Assembly (NCBI GenBank): GCA_002371825.1
Contig: DFHF01000038.1
Coordinates: 1-64,000, forward strand
Length of the DNA stretch: 64,000 nucleotides
Direction of reading: 5' to 3'
Origin: Ruminococcus flavefaciens
GTDB taxonomy: Bacteria > Bacillota > Clostridia > Oscillospirales > Ruminococcaceae
Position numbers and translations under genes: made by a program. The notes under the pieces were generated by a model. The model saw only the letters and a list, made by a program, of their open reading frames with translations, was not told where the DNA came from and did no database searches. Every line of letters starts with the position of its first letter. The stretch's first letter is position 1. This document shows, one piece after another, positions 53,090 through 62,332 of the stretch.

Positions 53090-54448
53090 TCACTCTCTTA
53101 TATCAGTACCGAAGACCGTGCCGTTTTCGTCAAGATACAGTGCCAGCGGTCCGAGGATAGCATCATCATCGGTGTTGAAATAGACCTTGTACCAGTTACT
53201 GTTGTAAATGAATTCCTCGGTCACATGGTAGTAGTATTCAGGAAGCTCATTTACAGTTTCATAGGACCTGATAGCGTTGTCACTGTTTTCTACGCCACAA
53301 AAATCTCTTGCATATGCGCAGGCATTATCGAGTATCATCTGTTCATCAACGACCTGAGAGAAATCCTCTATCATCGGTACATCGCAAGCGGCGTAATCCT
53401 TGTTTATATTATAGCGTTCAACAGGCAGGTCAAAATTTTCCAGCTTCCAGTTTCCTTCATCATCTCTTACAAAGTTAAGATCAGCACCGATAGCTTGCTG
53501 ACCGATATCCTCCTCATAGATCTTTGAGATCCTTTCCCATGTAAAGCTTGTGCCGCTTACATAGAATGATTTATCAGAGAGCACTTCCTCATCCCACATA
53601 TCAGCGGTAAGTGATGGTTTCAAATGTCTCAATGCATACAGATCTCCACGATACTCTATTATCCATGGGTGGGACTGATCCTCAGAAATGACCAGGTCTC
53701 CATCATTATATTCACTCAGATCAGTGCCGATATAAAGGTAATCGTCCACATTTGTAAAGTACTTTCCGTAGTAATCCCTCAACTCTTCAATAGAAGAAAA
53801 ACGAGGATCATTCAGCTTATAATAGGTCTCAGGGGAGTAATAACTATCGCCGACTTCAGTTAAGCCTGTAGTGTCACCTCCCTCAGCAAAGAATGATTTA
53901 TCATTGTAGTACATTAGAAGTGTGACTGAATCTGCATTTTTGCCTTCGGGGTCTATACGGTCAGAAGCATCGAAATACAGTGCCTCAATGAAAACAGGAA
54001 AATATTCATCAAACAATGCCCTCATTTCCTCTTCGGTAGGAGGAGCGTACTCAACGGTGGTGCTGACTTCTGCAGTAGTCTCTGCCTCATAAGGCTCAAC
54101 GACTTCATTTTCCTGTGGTTCATTTATCTCAGAAGCAGGCACTATGGAGCTTCCGGAGCCGCCATTTTTAAGAAGTCTGAATGCTCCTGCACCTCCTGCG
54201 ATAATAGCAACTGCTGCCGCAGCACATAAAGGTCTGTACCATACAGGTCTGTGATAAGTCTCAACGCCTCTTACAGTGTTATTGCTGCTGCTTTCAAAAT
54301 TCTCCGACATATCCCTGAACTTCTTTTCCGACATTGAAAATGCCCTCTTTTTTATCCTTTCACTTTCGGATGAAAAGGGAACAAGTTCATCTATAATATC
54401 ATTTCCGGCATGCTCAAGCATACTAAGATCAATATCTTTTTTCTTCAT
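53090..54448 (-). CDS. Membrane-anchored partner of ECF sigma factor (pair 2)
   Basis: 452 residues. A cytoplasmic start of about 70 residues (SMLEHAGNDIIDELVPFSSE) leads to one membrane span (about 72-90, LCAAAAVAIIAGGAGAF) and an outside region that begins acidic (NEPQENEVVEPYEAETTAE) and continues as a folded domain to the end, with TFTWERISKIYEEDIGQQA and WYKVYFNTDDDAILGPLAL. AAAGGAGG precedes the ATG, 13 bases after the sigma gene. By position it is the anti-sigma factor or signal receptor; no zinc-binding motif is seen. The repeated DUF-like outer domain was not recognised. Confidence 0.82.
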   Translation of the reverse strand: MKKKDIDLSMLEHAGNDIIDELVPFSSESERIKKRAFSMSEKKFRDMSENFESSSNNTVRGVETYHRPVWYRPLCAAAAVAIIAGGAGAFRLLKNGGSGSSIVPASEINEPQENEVVEPYEAETTAEVSTTVEYAPPTEEEMRALFDEYFPVFIEALYFDASDRIDPEGKNADSVTLLMYYNDKSFFAEGGDTTGLTEVGDSYYSPETYYKLNDPRFSSIEELRDYYGKYFTNVDDYLYIGTDLSEYNDGDLVISEDQSHPWIIEYRGDLYALRHLKPSLTADMWDEEVLSDKSFYVSGTSFTWERISKIYEEDIGQQAIGADLNFVRDDEGNWKLENFDLPVERYNINKDYAACDVPMIEDFSQVVDEQMILDNACAYARDFCGVENSDNAIRSYETVNELPEYYYHVTEEFIYNSNWYKVYFNTDDDAILGPLALYLDENGTVFGTDIRE

Positions 54449-54461
54449 AGATATACCTCCT

Positions 54462-55025
54462 TTAAAGTGTTACGCCAGATCCGGTAAGTATCTCTCTGAG
54501 CTTTTCTGCTGCTCTTTTGCTTCTCATACGCACTGTAGCGGGCTTCATTGAAAGAAGCTTTCCTATCTCTCTTGAATTACGGTCATAGTAATATTTCTGT
54601 ATGAGTATAGTTGAATCCGGTTCGCCCAGGCTCTTGATAGCATCCATAAGTATACGCTGCAGCTCTGAGCGTTCGCTGTCTGCTGCTATATCCTCACCTG
54701 AGCTTACCGAAAAAAAATCCTCGTCCTCCATAGAGACCGTCCTACCCGCTCTTGATCTGAGGCTGCGGTAGCGGTCGATGCTGATACGCTTTGCGAGAAC
54801 TCCGATATACCCTTTCATCTCGCCTGTTTCCGCTCTCTCAGAGAACCCGAAATATACTGAGGCAAATATATCGCTGATACACTCCTCAATATCCTCACTG
54901 CTTCCGGTGCTGCGGAGATTATTATAGACTATCGTTCTCACATAACAGAAATATTCATCAAACAGAGCCCTGTGGGCTTCTGAAACATTCTTTTTAACCA
55001 GAGAGCTGTACTCGCTTCCTGTCAT
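54462..55025 (-). CDS. ECF-type RNA polymerase sigma factor (pair 2)
   Basis: 187 residues from the ATG at 55025, set by AGGAGG; an earlier ATG at 55079 lies next to the -10 box. Region 2 is ALFDEYFCYVRTIVYNNL with EDIEECISDIFASVYFGF and YIGVLAKRISIDRYRSL. Region 4 is LGEPDSTILIQKYYYDRNSREIG with MKPATVRMRSKRAAEKL. It belongs to the sigma-70 ECF group and is co-transcribed with the membrane protein at 53090. Confidence 0.92.
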   Translation of the reverse strand: MTGSEYSSLVKKNVSEAHRALFDEYFCYVRTIVYNNLRSTGSSEDIEECISDIFASVYFGFSERAETGEMKGYIGVLAKRISIDRYRSLRSRAGRTVSMEDEDFFSVSSGEDIAADSERSELQRILMDAIKSLGEPDSTILIQKYYYDRNSREIGKLLSMKPATVRMRSKRAAEKLREILTGSGVTL

Positions 55026-55068
55026 CTTGTTTCCTCCTCTTATATGAAGCTTGCCATGGTTCGCTTTC

Positions 55069-55101
55069 ATTATACACATTCGTAAGATGATACGGATGTG
55101 T
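55069..55101 (-). promoter_or_regulatory. -10 box and imperfect dyad upstream of sigma pair 2
   Basis: A TATAAT box (55069-55074, minus strand) adjoins a dyad with 11-base arms, ACACATTCGTA (55074-55084) and TACGGATGTGT (55091-55101), one mismatch, 6-base centre. No standard -35 box sits 17 bases upstream, so the dyad may be an activator or repressor site. Confidence 0.6.
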
Positions 55102-55103
55102 CA

Positions 55104-55158
55104 CAAAAAACAAAAAAATTTTTCCGGAATATAAAGCGGACAGCCTGTGGCTGTCCGC
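55104..55158 (-). terminator. Terminator of the CPBP gene
   Basis: A 10-bp perfect stem (GCGGACAGCC/GGCTGTCCGC, 55136-55158) with a 3-base loop is followed on the minus strand, after a short spacer, by long T runs. Confidence 0.85.
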
Positions 55159-55163
55159 TGAGA

Positions 55164-56360
55164 TCAACTTGTAATATTTGTAAACACAAGGTATATCGTA
55201 TAAGCAGCCTGGATAGTGAAAGCTGCTATAACTCCTACACTGCATCTTGCAATGACAAATCCTCTTTTGCTCTGGGCAGGAGTAGTTGCAGGGAGCTTAT
55301 CCTTGCTTCTGAAAATCAGCAGCATAAGTGCTCCGAAAGCAGCAACGCCTTCAAGTATAAGGCCAACTGCCAGCTGACTGTCGCCTGAGAGATCAAACTC
55401 GCCCATGATAGTAACAACAGTATTGACAAATACATGGACAACTATCGAAGGGATTATAGAGCCGTGCTTGAGAGTTATATGTGCAAGGAAAATACCAAGC
55501 AGGAAGGCCAGTGTGAACTGCGGGAGATTTCCGTGAGCCAGTCCGAAGAATACCGCTGTTGCAAAAACCGCAAATCTCTGATTAGCCTTTGAGAAGGTCC
55601 TCAGAAGCATTCCCCTGAAGAAAAGCTCCTCCGTTACCGGAGCTATAACACAGGTATATACCGCCGAAACTGCAAATCCCAGCTTCGTGACCGCCACCCC
55701 TTCGCTTTCCAGCACGTTGGTGGAGTAGCCGTACTTTTCAAATATATCGTTTACTCCCATTGAGACAAATGCCGATATGACCCATATGAACATTGCTGAC
55801 GCACAGTACTGTATCGCCTTGCCCACATCGTAATCACGGGTCTTTATAAGGGCTGAGGGCTTTATATCCGCCAGCTTCAATCCTATCATCGCAAATACCA
55901 CATTGGCGAATATGTAGATCAGCATATTCATTCCCACGAGTATCGACGAACCCTTGATATATGTATACATGGATTCGCTGTCAGCACCGGGGTTCATATC
56001 CTTCAGTATCATTATTATCGCTCTTGCGATAAAGAAGCCTGCCGCAGTTGATGCCACGAACTGCAATACTGCACACCAGCCTCCTATGGCATAGTAGCGC
56101 TTGAGTCTTCTTCGCTCATCATATCCCGGTTCAAGAGGCACCTTGTAAGCCGGAGTAGTTATCGGAGGCAGCACCTCGGAATAGTTATCACGGAACTCAC
56201 GGTACTCTGTAGGATTATCAAACGGATCATAGGGATCCGGAGTCTCAGCCTCCGCCCTTTCCTTTTCGGTCTCATTTATATGTTTTGTCAGTCTGTATAT
56301 CTCATGATTCAGCGCAGCTACTTCTGCATGGTGCTGCTCTTCGCTGATAAATTCGGCCAT
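55164..56360 (-). CDS. CPBP family intramembrane metalloprotease
   Basis: 398 residues. The cytoplasmic start is coiled-coil-like (about 1-35, HAEVAALNHEIYRLTKHI) and carries a DPYDPFDNPTEYREF stretch. About eight membrane segments follow. All the catalytic motifs are visible: PVTEELFFRG (EExxxR), FGLAHGN (first His) and HVFVNT (second His with Asn). Such enzymes cleave prenylated or membrane peptides, and in Firmicutes are often linked to bacteriocin immunity. The substrate here is unknown. GGAGG precedes the ATG. Unlike the relative at 49656, the active site is intact. Confidence 0.9.
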   Translation of the reverse strand: MAEFISEEQHHAEVAALNHEIYRLTKHINETEKERAEAETPDPYDPFDNPTEYREFRDNYSEVLPPITTPAYKVPLEPGYDERRRLKRYYAIGGWCAVLQFVASTAAGFFIARAIIMILKDMNPGADSESMYTYIKGSSILVGMNMLIYIFANVVFAMIGLKLADIKPSALIKTRDYDVGKAIQYCASAMFIWVISAFVSMGVNDIFEKYGYSTNVLESEGVAVTKLGFAVSAVYTCVIAPVTEELFFRGMLLRTFSKANQRFAVFATAVFFGLAHGNLPQFTLAFLLGIFLAHITLKHGSIIPSIVVHVFVNTVVTIMGEFDLSGDSQLAVGLILEGVAAFGALMLLIFRSKDKLPATTPAQSKRGFVIARCSVGVIAAFTIQAAYTIYLVFTNITS

Positions 56361-56416
56361 GATCTGCCTCCTAACATTCTATCTGAAGACATCGCATTAT
56401 GTTGTCTATAAAGATT

Positions 56417-56445
56417 ATTGTACCACATTTCCGTGATATTGTAAA
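56417..56445 (-). promoter_or_regulatory. Promoter of the CPBP gene
   Basis: TTTACA (56440-56445) and TACAAT (56417-56422), 17 bases apart on the minus strand, with an extended -10 TGG. Confidence 0.8.
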
Positions 56446-56456
56446 TAGATTTCAGA

Positions 56457-56487
56457 CAAAAAATGCGGACGATCACTGACCGTCCGC
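56457..56487 (-). terminator. Terminator of the M16-lgt-folD operon
   Basis: GCGGACG(G/A)TCA pairs with its complement across 56465-56487, and TTTTTTGT follows on the minus strand; the stem starts seven bases after the folD stop. Confidence 0.88.
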
Positions 56488-56493
56488 TTTTTA

Positions 56494-57351
56494 TTATTCT
56501 ATACCAGCCTGCTGCTTTGCAGCTGTAAGAGTATTTTTCATAAGCATTGCGATAGTCATGGGGCCAACTCCTCCGGGAACAGGAGTGATATATGAAGCCT
56601 TCTTCTCAGCTGACTCATACTCAACATCTCCGCAGAGCTTTCCGTTTTCGAGGCGGTTCATGCCTACATCGATAACAACAGCGCCCTCCTTGATCATATC
56701 TCCGGTAACGAAGTTTGCCTTGCCCACTGCAACTACAAGGATATCAGCGCCGAGGCATATCTCCTTGAGGTTCTTTGTCTTTGAGTGGCATATAGTAACT
56801 GTACCGCTCTGATGAAGGAGAAGCATTGCCATAGGCTTGCCCACTATATTGCTTCTTCCGATGACCACGCACTGCTTTCCGCTTATCTCAGTGCCTGTGC
56901 TCTCGATAAGTCTCATAACTCCGGCAGGAGTACATGGCAGGAATGCATAGTCGCCTATCATTATCTTTCCAACATTGACTGCATGGAAAGCGTCCACATC
57001 CTTATCAGGAGAGATAGCTGCGATAACAGTCTTTTCGTCGATATGTGCAGGGAGAGGGAGCTGTACCAGTATACCGTTCACTCTGTCATCCCTGTTAAGT
57101 ACGTTTATAAGGTCCAGGAGCTGCTCCTGAGTTGTATTCTCGTCAAGAGCGTACTCAAATGACTGGAATCCTACAGCCTCACAGGCCTTCTTCTTATTGT
57201 TTACATATACTCTTGAAGCAGGATTGTTTCCCACTATTACTACTGCAAGACCTACTTTAAGGCCCTTTTCCTCACGGAGCTTAGCTGTTTCCTCAGCTAC
57301 CTCCTGCTTAACGCTTGCTGATACTGCTTTTCCATCGATGATCTGTGCCAT
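56494..57351 (-). CDS. folD: Bifunctional methylenetetrahydrofolate dehydrogenase/cyclohydrolase
   Basis: 285 residues from the ATG at 57351, which follows AGGAGG at the end of lgt; the 29 codons upstream in frame are lgt sequence. Family motifs: VYVNNKKKACEAVGF with the catalytic Lys, ILVQLPLPAHID, PDKDVDAFHAVN, CTPAGVMRLI, VVIGRSNIVGKPMA for NADP and the C-terminal TPVPGGVGPMTIAML. It interconverts methylene- and formyl-tetrahydrofolate. It is last in an operon with two M16 peptidases and lgt. Confidence 0.97.
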   Translation of the reverse strand: MAQIIDGKAVSASVKQEVAEETAKLREEKGLKVGLAVVIVGNNPASRVYVNNKKKACEAVGFQSFEYALDENTTQEQLLDLINVLNRDDRVNGILVQLPLPAHIDEKTVIAAISPDKDVDAFHAVNVGKIMIGDYAFLPCTPAGVMRLIESTGTEISGKQCVVIGRSNIVGKPMAMLLLHQSGTVTICHSKTKNLKEICLGADILVVAVGKANFVTGDMIKEGAVVIDVGMNRLENGKLCGDVEYESAEKKASYITPVPGGVGPMTIAMLMKNTLTAAKQQAGIE

Positions 57352-57352
57352 T

Positions 57353-58501
57353 TTATTCATCCTCCTTGTCATTGTCTTCAGCTTCATCGTCCAGGGCATC
57401 TTCATCGTCCTGATCGTCATCATCGTCTTCTTCGTCATCGCCGCCTATGATGCCGTCATAATCATCATCATCGTCGTCGTCATCGATATCATCAAGACTG
57501 ATATCATCGTCATCATCGCCGAGCTCATCCTCGGGAGGCATACCCATACGCTTTCTGCGTGACTCCTCGATAAGTCTGCGTGACTCCTCAGTGTTTGCAT
57601 AGAGCACGAATGCCTCAGGGTCTCTTCTGCGCTTCAGGAAGAAAACTATCTGAAGTATTATCGCAGCTATACATACTATTGCTGAAAGCACCTGTGAAAC
57701 TCTCAGGTTGCTGTTTCCGATATAGAGACTGTCTGTGCGGAGTCCTTCAACGAAGGCTCTCTCTGCGCCGTACCATGTAAGGTACATGAGGAATATCTGT
57801 CCGTCGTACTTTCTGTGCTTTGAATACCATGAGATAAGTACGAATCCAAGCAGGCACCAGAAGGACTCATAGAGGAAGCAGGGGTGAACCATTTTGTCCA
57901 CAGCCACATCAAGTCCGTGAGCCTGCATCTCGCCGTCAAGGAAATTTGTCTCGTTGATTATACGATTCTGGATAGTACCGCCGGTCATGCCGAAAATGCT
58001 GTTGGTATTGGTACCGAAGGCCTCCTGATTAACGAAGTTGCCCCAGCGGCCTATACCCTGTCCGATAAGGAATCCCAGTACTGTTATATCCAGCATTGGA
58101 AGTATCTTCACCTTACGGAGACGGCAGGCGATAAGTCCGAGGCCAATGGCACCGATTATGCCGCCGTAAATGGCAAGTCCGCCGCCACGGGTATTGATTA
58201 TCTCCTTCAGATTGCCTTTATACTCATCCCAGCGGAAGGCAACATAATAAAGTCTTGCACCTACAAGTCCGCCGATTATGCCCACAATGGCAACATCAAG
58301 AGCTCTGTCCGTATCTATTCCGAAGCGCTTCATTTTTGAGAAGCAGTATATCATCGCAAGAACAAGTCCTACGGTGATTATGATACCGTACCACTGTATA
58401 TCCACACCGAATACAGTAAATGCAGTACGGTCGATATGGAAGGTCCAGCCAAGCTTCGGGAATTTTATTTCGTTCTGGTCATATATCCTGTCGACAGTCA
58501 T
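57353..58501 (-). CDS. lgt: Prolipoprotein diacylglyceryl transferase with Asp-rich C-terminal tail
   Basis: 382 residues. Seven membrane segments and the Lgt signature GRWGNFVNQEAFG, with GGGLAIYGGIIGA and the HPCFLYES segment. It transfers diacylglycerol to the lipobox Cys of lipoproteins such as those at 4825-6244, 8593 and 9208. After the last span (about residue 300) there is an added tail of about 75 residues, first basic (RRLIEESRRKRMGMPP), then almost wholly Asp and Glu, ending in DNDKEDE. Lgt proteins are usually about 260-300 residues, so the tail is an unusual addition, presumably cytoplasmic. GGAGG precedes the ATG. Confidence 0.95.
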   Translation of the reverse strand: MTVDRIYDQNEIKFPKLGWTFHIDRTAFTVFGVDIQWYGIIITVGLVLAMIYCFSKMKRFGIDTDRALDVAIVGIIGGLVGARLYYVAFRWDEYKGNLKEIINTRGGGLAIYGGIIGAIGLGLIACRLRKVKILPMLDITVLGFLIGQGIGRWGNFVNQEAFGTNTNSIFGMTGGTIQNRIINETNFLDGEMQAHGLDVAVDKMVHPCFLYESFWCLLGFVLISWYSKHRKYDGQIFLMYLTWYGAERAFVEGLRTDSLYIGNSNLRVSQVLSAIVCIAAIILQIVFFLKRRRDPEAFVLYANTEESRRLIEESRRKRMGMPPEDELGDDDDDISLDDIDDDDDDDDYDGIIGGDDEEDDDDDQDDEDALDDEAEDNDKEDE

Positions 58502-58502
58502 A

Positions 58503-59783
58503 TCATTCTGCCTCCCCTTCTATTACGGACATTACCATATGCTCACGCACAAGCTCGTCCTTGATGAAGTTCACAACATCTGCGCTCTCAAGATGTGAAA
58601 GCACATTTATAGCATCATAAGGTCCGACTCCGTCCATATGGGAATTTATCAGCAGATTTGCAACTGACTCAACATTATTCAGCTCTCTTACCAGCAGGCC
58701 GTATGTTGATTTCTTTATTCTCTGGAAGTCCTTCTCACTGATGCCCTCTCTTGTCATTCTGTCGACCTCTCCGGCAATAGCGTCCCTGACCTTTGCTGAA
58801 TCAGAGGATTCACCGCCGAATATTACGGTGAAATAGCCGTCGCCGTCAAATACCTCCATACCGAAATTGGAGTTTATCAGTCCCTCGTCCATAAGCTTCT
58901 TGTACATATCGGAGGAAGCATCTGTAAGGAGTGATGCTGCTATCGTTGCAGCCATGGACTTTTTCAGTCTTTCCATTCCTGTACAGGGGCGGCACTTATA
59001 GCCTATATTGAATATAGGCGTTCCCACAGCCTGTGTTTCGATGAATTCCGGCATAACTATATCGTCCGGCTCATCGGGGAATACTGTCTCAAGGCCCTTG
59101 TCATCGCAGGGCTTAAGGCACTCGTCACATATCCTGAGCACCTCATCAGCACTGATATTTCCGGCAATGGAAAGCACCATATTATTGAGATTGTAGAATG
59201 TATAATAGCACTTATAGAGCAGGTCAGCATCTATCTGAGCGATACTCTCAACTGTTCCGGCAATATCTATCTTTACCGGGTGATTATGGTACATACAGCG
59301 GAGCATATTGAAGAATACACGCCAATCCGGATTATCGTTGGTCATTTTTATCTCCTGACCTATGATACCCTGTTCCTTATCCACAGTAGCCTGAGTGAAG
59401 TATGGCTTCTGAACGAAATCAAGGAGTATCTTCAGTGACTCCTGATAATTCTTTGAACAGCTGAACAGATAGCAGGTCTTGTCGAAGGAAGTAAAAGCGT
59501 TTCCGGAAGCTCCGGTCTTTGCGTAGAGCTCAAATACATCGCAGTCCTCATTCTCGAAGAGCTTGTGCTCCAGGAAGTGAGCGATACCCTCAGGCACCAC
59601 AGTATACTCCTTATCCTCACGCATTTTGAACATGGTGTTCACAGAGCCGTATTTAGTACCGAAAAGTGCTTCAACACTGCTGAAGCCGGGCATTTCGCAG
59701 ATATAGATATCAAGACCGCTGCTGTGCTTTACATGGATACAGCTGTCGCCTGTATCCGGACTTTTTATCATCTCTTTTTCCAT
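58503..59783 (-). CDS. M16 family zinc peptidase (YmfH-like)
   Basis: 426 residues. The inverted zinc motif HFLEHKLFE (HxxEH, about residue 68) is intact, with the downstream Glu in an E-x-x-M-T-N-D-N-P region. The C-terminal half is the second M16 domain. It pairs with the adjacent gene at 59783, which lacks the metal site, as in the YmfF/YmfH pair of Bacillus, and the stop and start of the two genes overlap (TAATG). M16 pairs degrade small peptides. Likely cytoplasmic. Confidence 0.92.
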   Translation of the reverse strand: MEKEMIKSPDTGDSCIHVKHSSGLDIYICEMPGFSSVEALFGTKYGSVNTMFKMREDKEYTVVPEGIAHFLEHKLFENEDCDVFELYAKTGASGNAFTSFDKTCYLFSCSKNYQESLKILLDFVQKPYFTQATVDKEQGIIGQEIKMTNDNPDWRVFFNMLRCMYHNHPVKIDIAGTVESIAQIDADLLYKCYYTFYNLNNMVLSIAGNISADEVLRICDECLKPCDDKGLETVFPDEPDDIVMPEFIETQAVGTPIFNIGYKCRPCTGMERLKKSMAATIAASLLTDASSDMYKKLMDEGLINSNFGMEVFDGDGYFTVIFGGESSDSAKVRDAIAGEVDRMTREGISEKDFQRIKKSTYGLLVRELNNVESVANLLINSHMDGVGPYDAINVLSHLESADVVNFIKDELVREHMVMSVIEGEAE

Positions 59784-61054
59784 TATTCGGCAGCCTCCTT
59801 ATCCAGCATAAGATATATACTGTCCAGGCTGAGAGAATTTGCAGCCTGAACTATTCTTGCTTTTGTAACATTTGCAAAGCCGTCGAACTGCTGCTCCGGA
59901 GCAATGATATTTCCGTCACAGAAGCGCTCGAAGTACCAGGATGAATATGAAGCGGGAGTATCTCCGACCTGAGTGAGAGCATTATCAAGGCTGAGAAGTG
60001 CGCTCTGCATTTCATCATCTGTGAAATTACCCTGTCTTATCTCATCAAGCTGATGGAGTATCTCAGCCTTAGCCTTTTCGATGTTTTCACGCTCAACTCC
60101 GCTGTCCACCATCAATGCGCCCTTTTCCGAATATACACGGCTTGCACAGTAATAGCAGAGGCTCATCTTCTCACGGACATTGAAGAACAGCTTTGATACC
60201 GGAGTTGCACCGTATATCATATTCAGCATCTTCATTGCGAACTGGTCATCGCTGTCGCTCTTGAAGGTCATTACCATCTTGCACTGATTTACATCAAGCT
60301 CGTCCGACTCTGTTACCGGCTCACTGCGGAGCGGGCTCTTTGAGCGGAACTGTACAGGCTCCGGTGAGCGTTCAACTGAGCCGAAGCTCTCGGATATCAT
60401 CTTTTCTACAGCAGGCTCTTCCTCTGCTGACACATAGAATACCTCTACCTGAGCCTTTGAGAGTATATCTCTGTAAGCGGCATAAGCCTCCTCAGATGTT
60501 ACCTTTTCCGCAGCTTCCTTTGTGCCGTAGCAGGAATTCTCAGCCGGCTCGCCTCTGAAGGCTATCTCAGCTGCTCTTGACAGAGCATATCCTCTTTTAT
60601 TGTTGAGCTCTGAATCTATCCTGTCCAGCAAGTCCTTTCTGGTTATGCGGAAGGAATCAGCATCGAATGAACTGCCGTCCGCATTCGGAGCAAACAGGCA
60701 TTCACGGACCATTTCCAGCATTTCAGCTGTAAGGTCCTCCCCGTCGAAGGCATAGCAGTTATTGAGCCATGAAGCAGAAAGTCCGAGTATCTGAACATCT
60801 CCCCTCTTTCTTGAAAAGCTGCTGAGTCCGGCTCCGTATAGGGAAGAAAGCTTTTCATTCAGCTCTGCAAGAGTCCTGTACCTGCTGTTTGAGCAGTTGA
60901 GTATGCTTATACCCAGAGCATTTGCAGCCGCCTTCTCACTGTCGAGAGGAGTTATGAATCTTACGACGATATAGCTGGTCTTGAACTTTTCGTCAATTAC
61001 AGTCGAAAAGCCGATATTACCGGCAAGCTCCGTCCTTTTATATCTCATTGGCAT
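59783..61054 (-). CDS. M16 family non-catalytic partner (YmfF-like)
   Basis: 423 residues with the M16 two-domain layout but no HxxEH in the N-terminal domain, where RFITPLDSEKAAANALGISI stands instead. The C-terminal REKMSLCYYCASRVYSEKG carries the R/Y pair used for substrate binding in the partner subunit. AAGGAGTGTAA precedes the ATG. First gene of the operon (M16-M16-lgt-folD). A -10 TATAAT is visible at about 61132-61137, with only a weak -35. Confidence 0.9.
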   Translation of the reverse strand: MPMRYKRTELAGNIGFSTVIDEKFKTSYIVVRFITPLDSEKAAANALGISILNCSNSRYRTLAELNEKLSSLYGAGLSSFSRKRGDVQILGLSASWLNNCYAFDGEDLTAEMLEMVRECLFAPNADGSSFDADSFRITRKDLLDRIDSELNNKRGYALSRAAEIAFRGEPAENSCYGTKEAAEKVTSEEAYAAYRDILSKAQVEVFYVSAEEEPAVEKMISESFGSVERSPEPVQFRSKSPLRSEPVTESDELDVNQCKMVMTFKSDSDDQFAMKMLNMIYGATPVSKLFFNVREKMSLCYYCASRVYSEKGALMVDSGVERENIEKAKAEILHQLDEIRQGNFTDDEMQSALLSLDNALTQVGDTPASYSSWYFERFCDGNIIAPEQQFDGFANVTKARIVQAANSLSLDSIYLMLDKEAAE

Positions 61055-61163
61055 TTACACTCCTTATTAAGATTTATTGATAAAACAGACCCTGCAAAGG
61101 GATCTGAGGTCATCAAATGCACATATACGATTATTATATCACACTTTCCTTTGAATTACCATA

Positions 61164-62270
61164 CTATTCTGAAAATTTTTTCATATTTCTTCCTTCCGAT
61201 CCGCTCAGGAGCATTATCGTCATAAGCATCAGCATTACCGACGGCACCGGCGATGAAGCCCTGTAGGCATGGAACCCTGCTGACGCAGCAACTGCCTCTC
61301 CTTCCAGAAAAAACGGCATTATAAGCCTGCAGATGCCAGAGCTCAGACAGGCAGCAGCTGCTCTGATAACGACCATAGGGAGCATAGAAAGCTCTCCGTC
61401 TGATATTGAGGCTATCTGCATTATGACGCATATTCCTCCGAAGGATACAAGAGCGCTCACTGCCGGAAGCACCGCATAGTTGCCCGGAGTTAACCTGCTG
61501 ACCGCTGTCACATCCAGAAAAGCATCAAACAGCAGCCTGCTCATTTCCTCATCATATCCGGTCAGATGTGATATGGCGGCGGCAGCAGCTCCGGCAGCTC
61601 CGATATCTCTCAGCATAGCCGACAGCACCGAAAACATCATGACCATGAAGCATACTCCGGCAGCAGCTCTTCCGCCGGCAGCTGCCGAGCCAGTAAGCAT
61701 ACCTCCGCTGAAGGAAAGGGGCAAGCGCTCTGAACAAAGCTCCTGCTCCCTGCGCAGAAGGAATGATATCCCGAAAGCAGATATTACGTTTGCGGAGACT
61801 GCCGATATGAGGATCATACGCCCTGCCCCGGGACTTCCGTAAAGCTGTGAGGATATACAGCCGAATATAAAGGCCGGTCCTGCACCGAAGCATACTCCCA
61901 TAAGCAGCTCTGTTGAGCGCTTTGACAGTCTTCCTGAGCGGTATTCAGTCATAAGCATACCTGCTCCGGCAGGATATCCCGCTATCTGACTGAAAATAAA
62001 TATGGGGAAGCTGTTTCCTTTCATGCCAAGGATACGGCCTGCGCTTTTCCTTATAAATGACGGCATACAGCCGGCAAGACCGCTCCGTACAAAGGCGGCT
62101 GATACCGCCAGCATAGCGTAAAGTGAGGGGATTATTATATCGATACACCTTTCTGCACCGGAGGATACTGCCGCAGACACTTCATCTGTCTCAGTGATGC
62201 AGTACCAGCCAAGACACAGAACAGCTGCCGAAAAAAAGATATTTCCTGATATTTCCCGTATTTTTTTCAT
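61164..62270 (-). CDS. ylbJ: Sporulation integral membrane protein YlbJ-like
   Basis: 368 residues from the ATG at 62270, set by AGGGTG; an in-frame ATG at 62291 has no site. About eight membrane segments with two nucleoside-recognition (gate) halves: PSLYAMLAVSAAFVRSG, SQIAGYPAGAGMLMTEYRSG (split motif) and GVCFGAGPAFIFG. This matches YlbJ, needed for stable spores in Bacillus. It is divergent from yqfC-yqfD, also sporulation genes, which supports the call. The C-terminal end SSPVPSVMLMLMTIMLLSGS is a final span. Confidence 0.9.
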   Translation of the reverse strand: MKKIREISGNIFFSAAVLCLGWYCITETDEVSAAVSSGAERCIDIIIPSLYAMLAVSAAFVRSGLAGCMPSFIRKSAGRILGMKGNSFPIFIFSQIAGYPAGAGMLMTEYRSGRLSKRSTELLMGVCFGAGPAFIFGCISSQLYGSPGAGRMILISAVSANVISAFGISFLLRREQELCSERLPLSFSGGMLTGSAAAGGRAAAGVCFMVMMFSVLSAMLRDIGAAGAAAAAISHLTGYDEEMSRLLFDAFLDVTAVSRLTPGNYAVLPAVSALVSFGGICVIMQIASISDGELSMLPMVVIRAAAACLSSGICRLIMPFFLEGEAVAASAGFHAYRASSPVPSVMLMLMTIMLLSGSEGRNMKKFSE

Positions 62271-62332
62271 AATCATCACCCTGTCTATCATATTATTTCA
62301 GAGAGAAAAATAGAATCCTCAGGAGTGATGTA

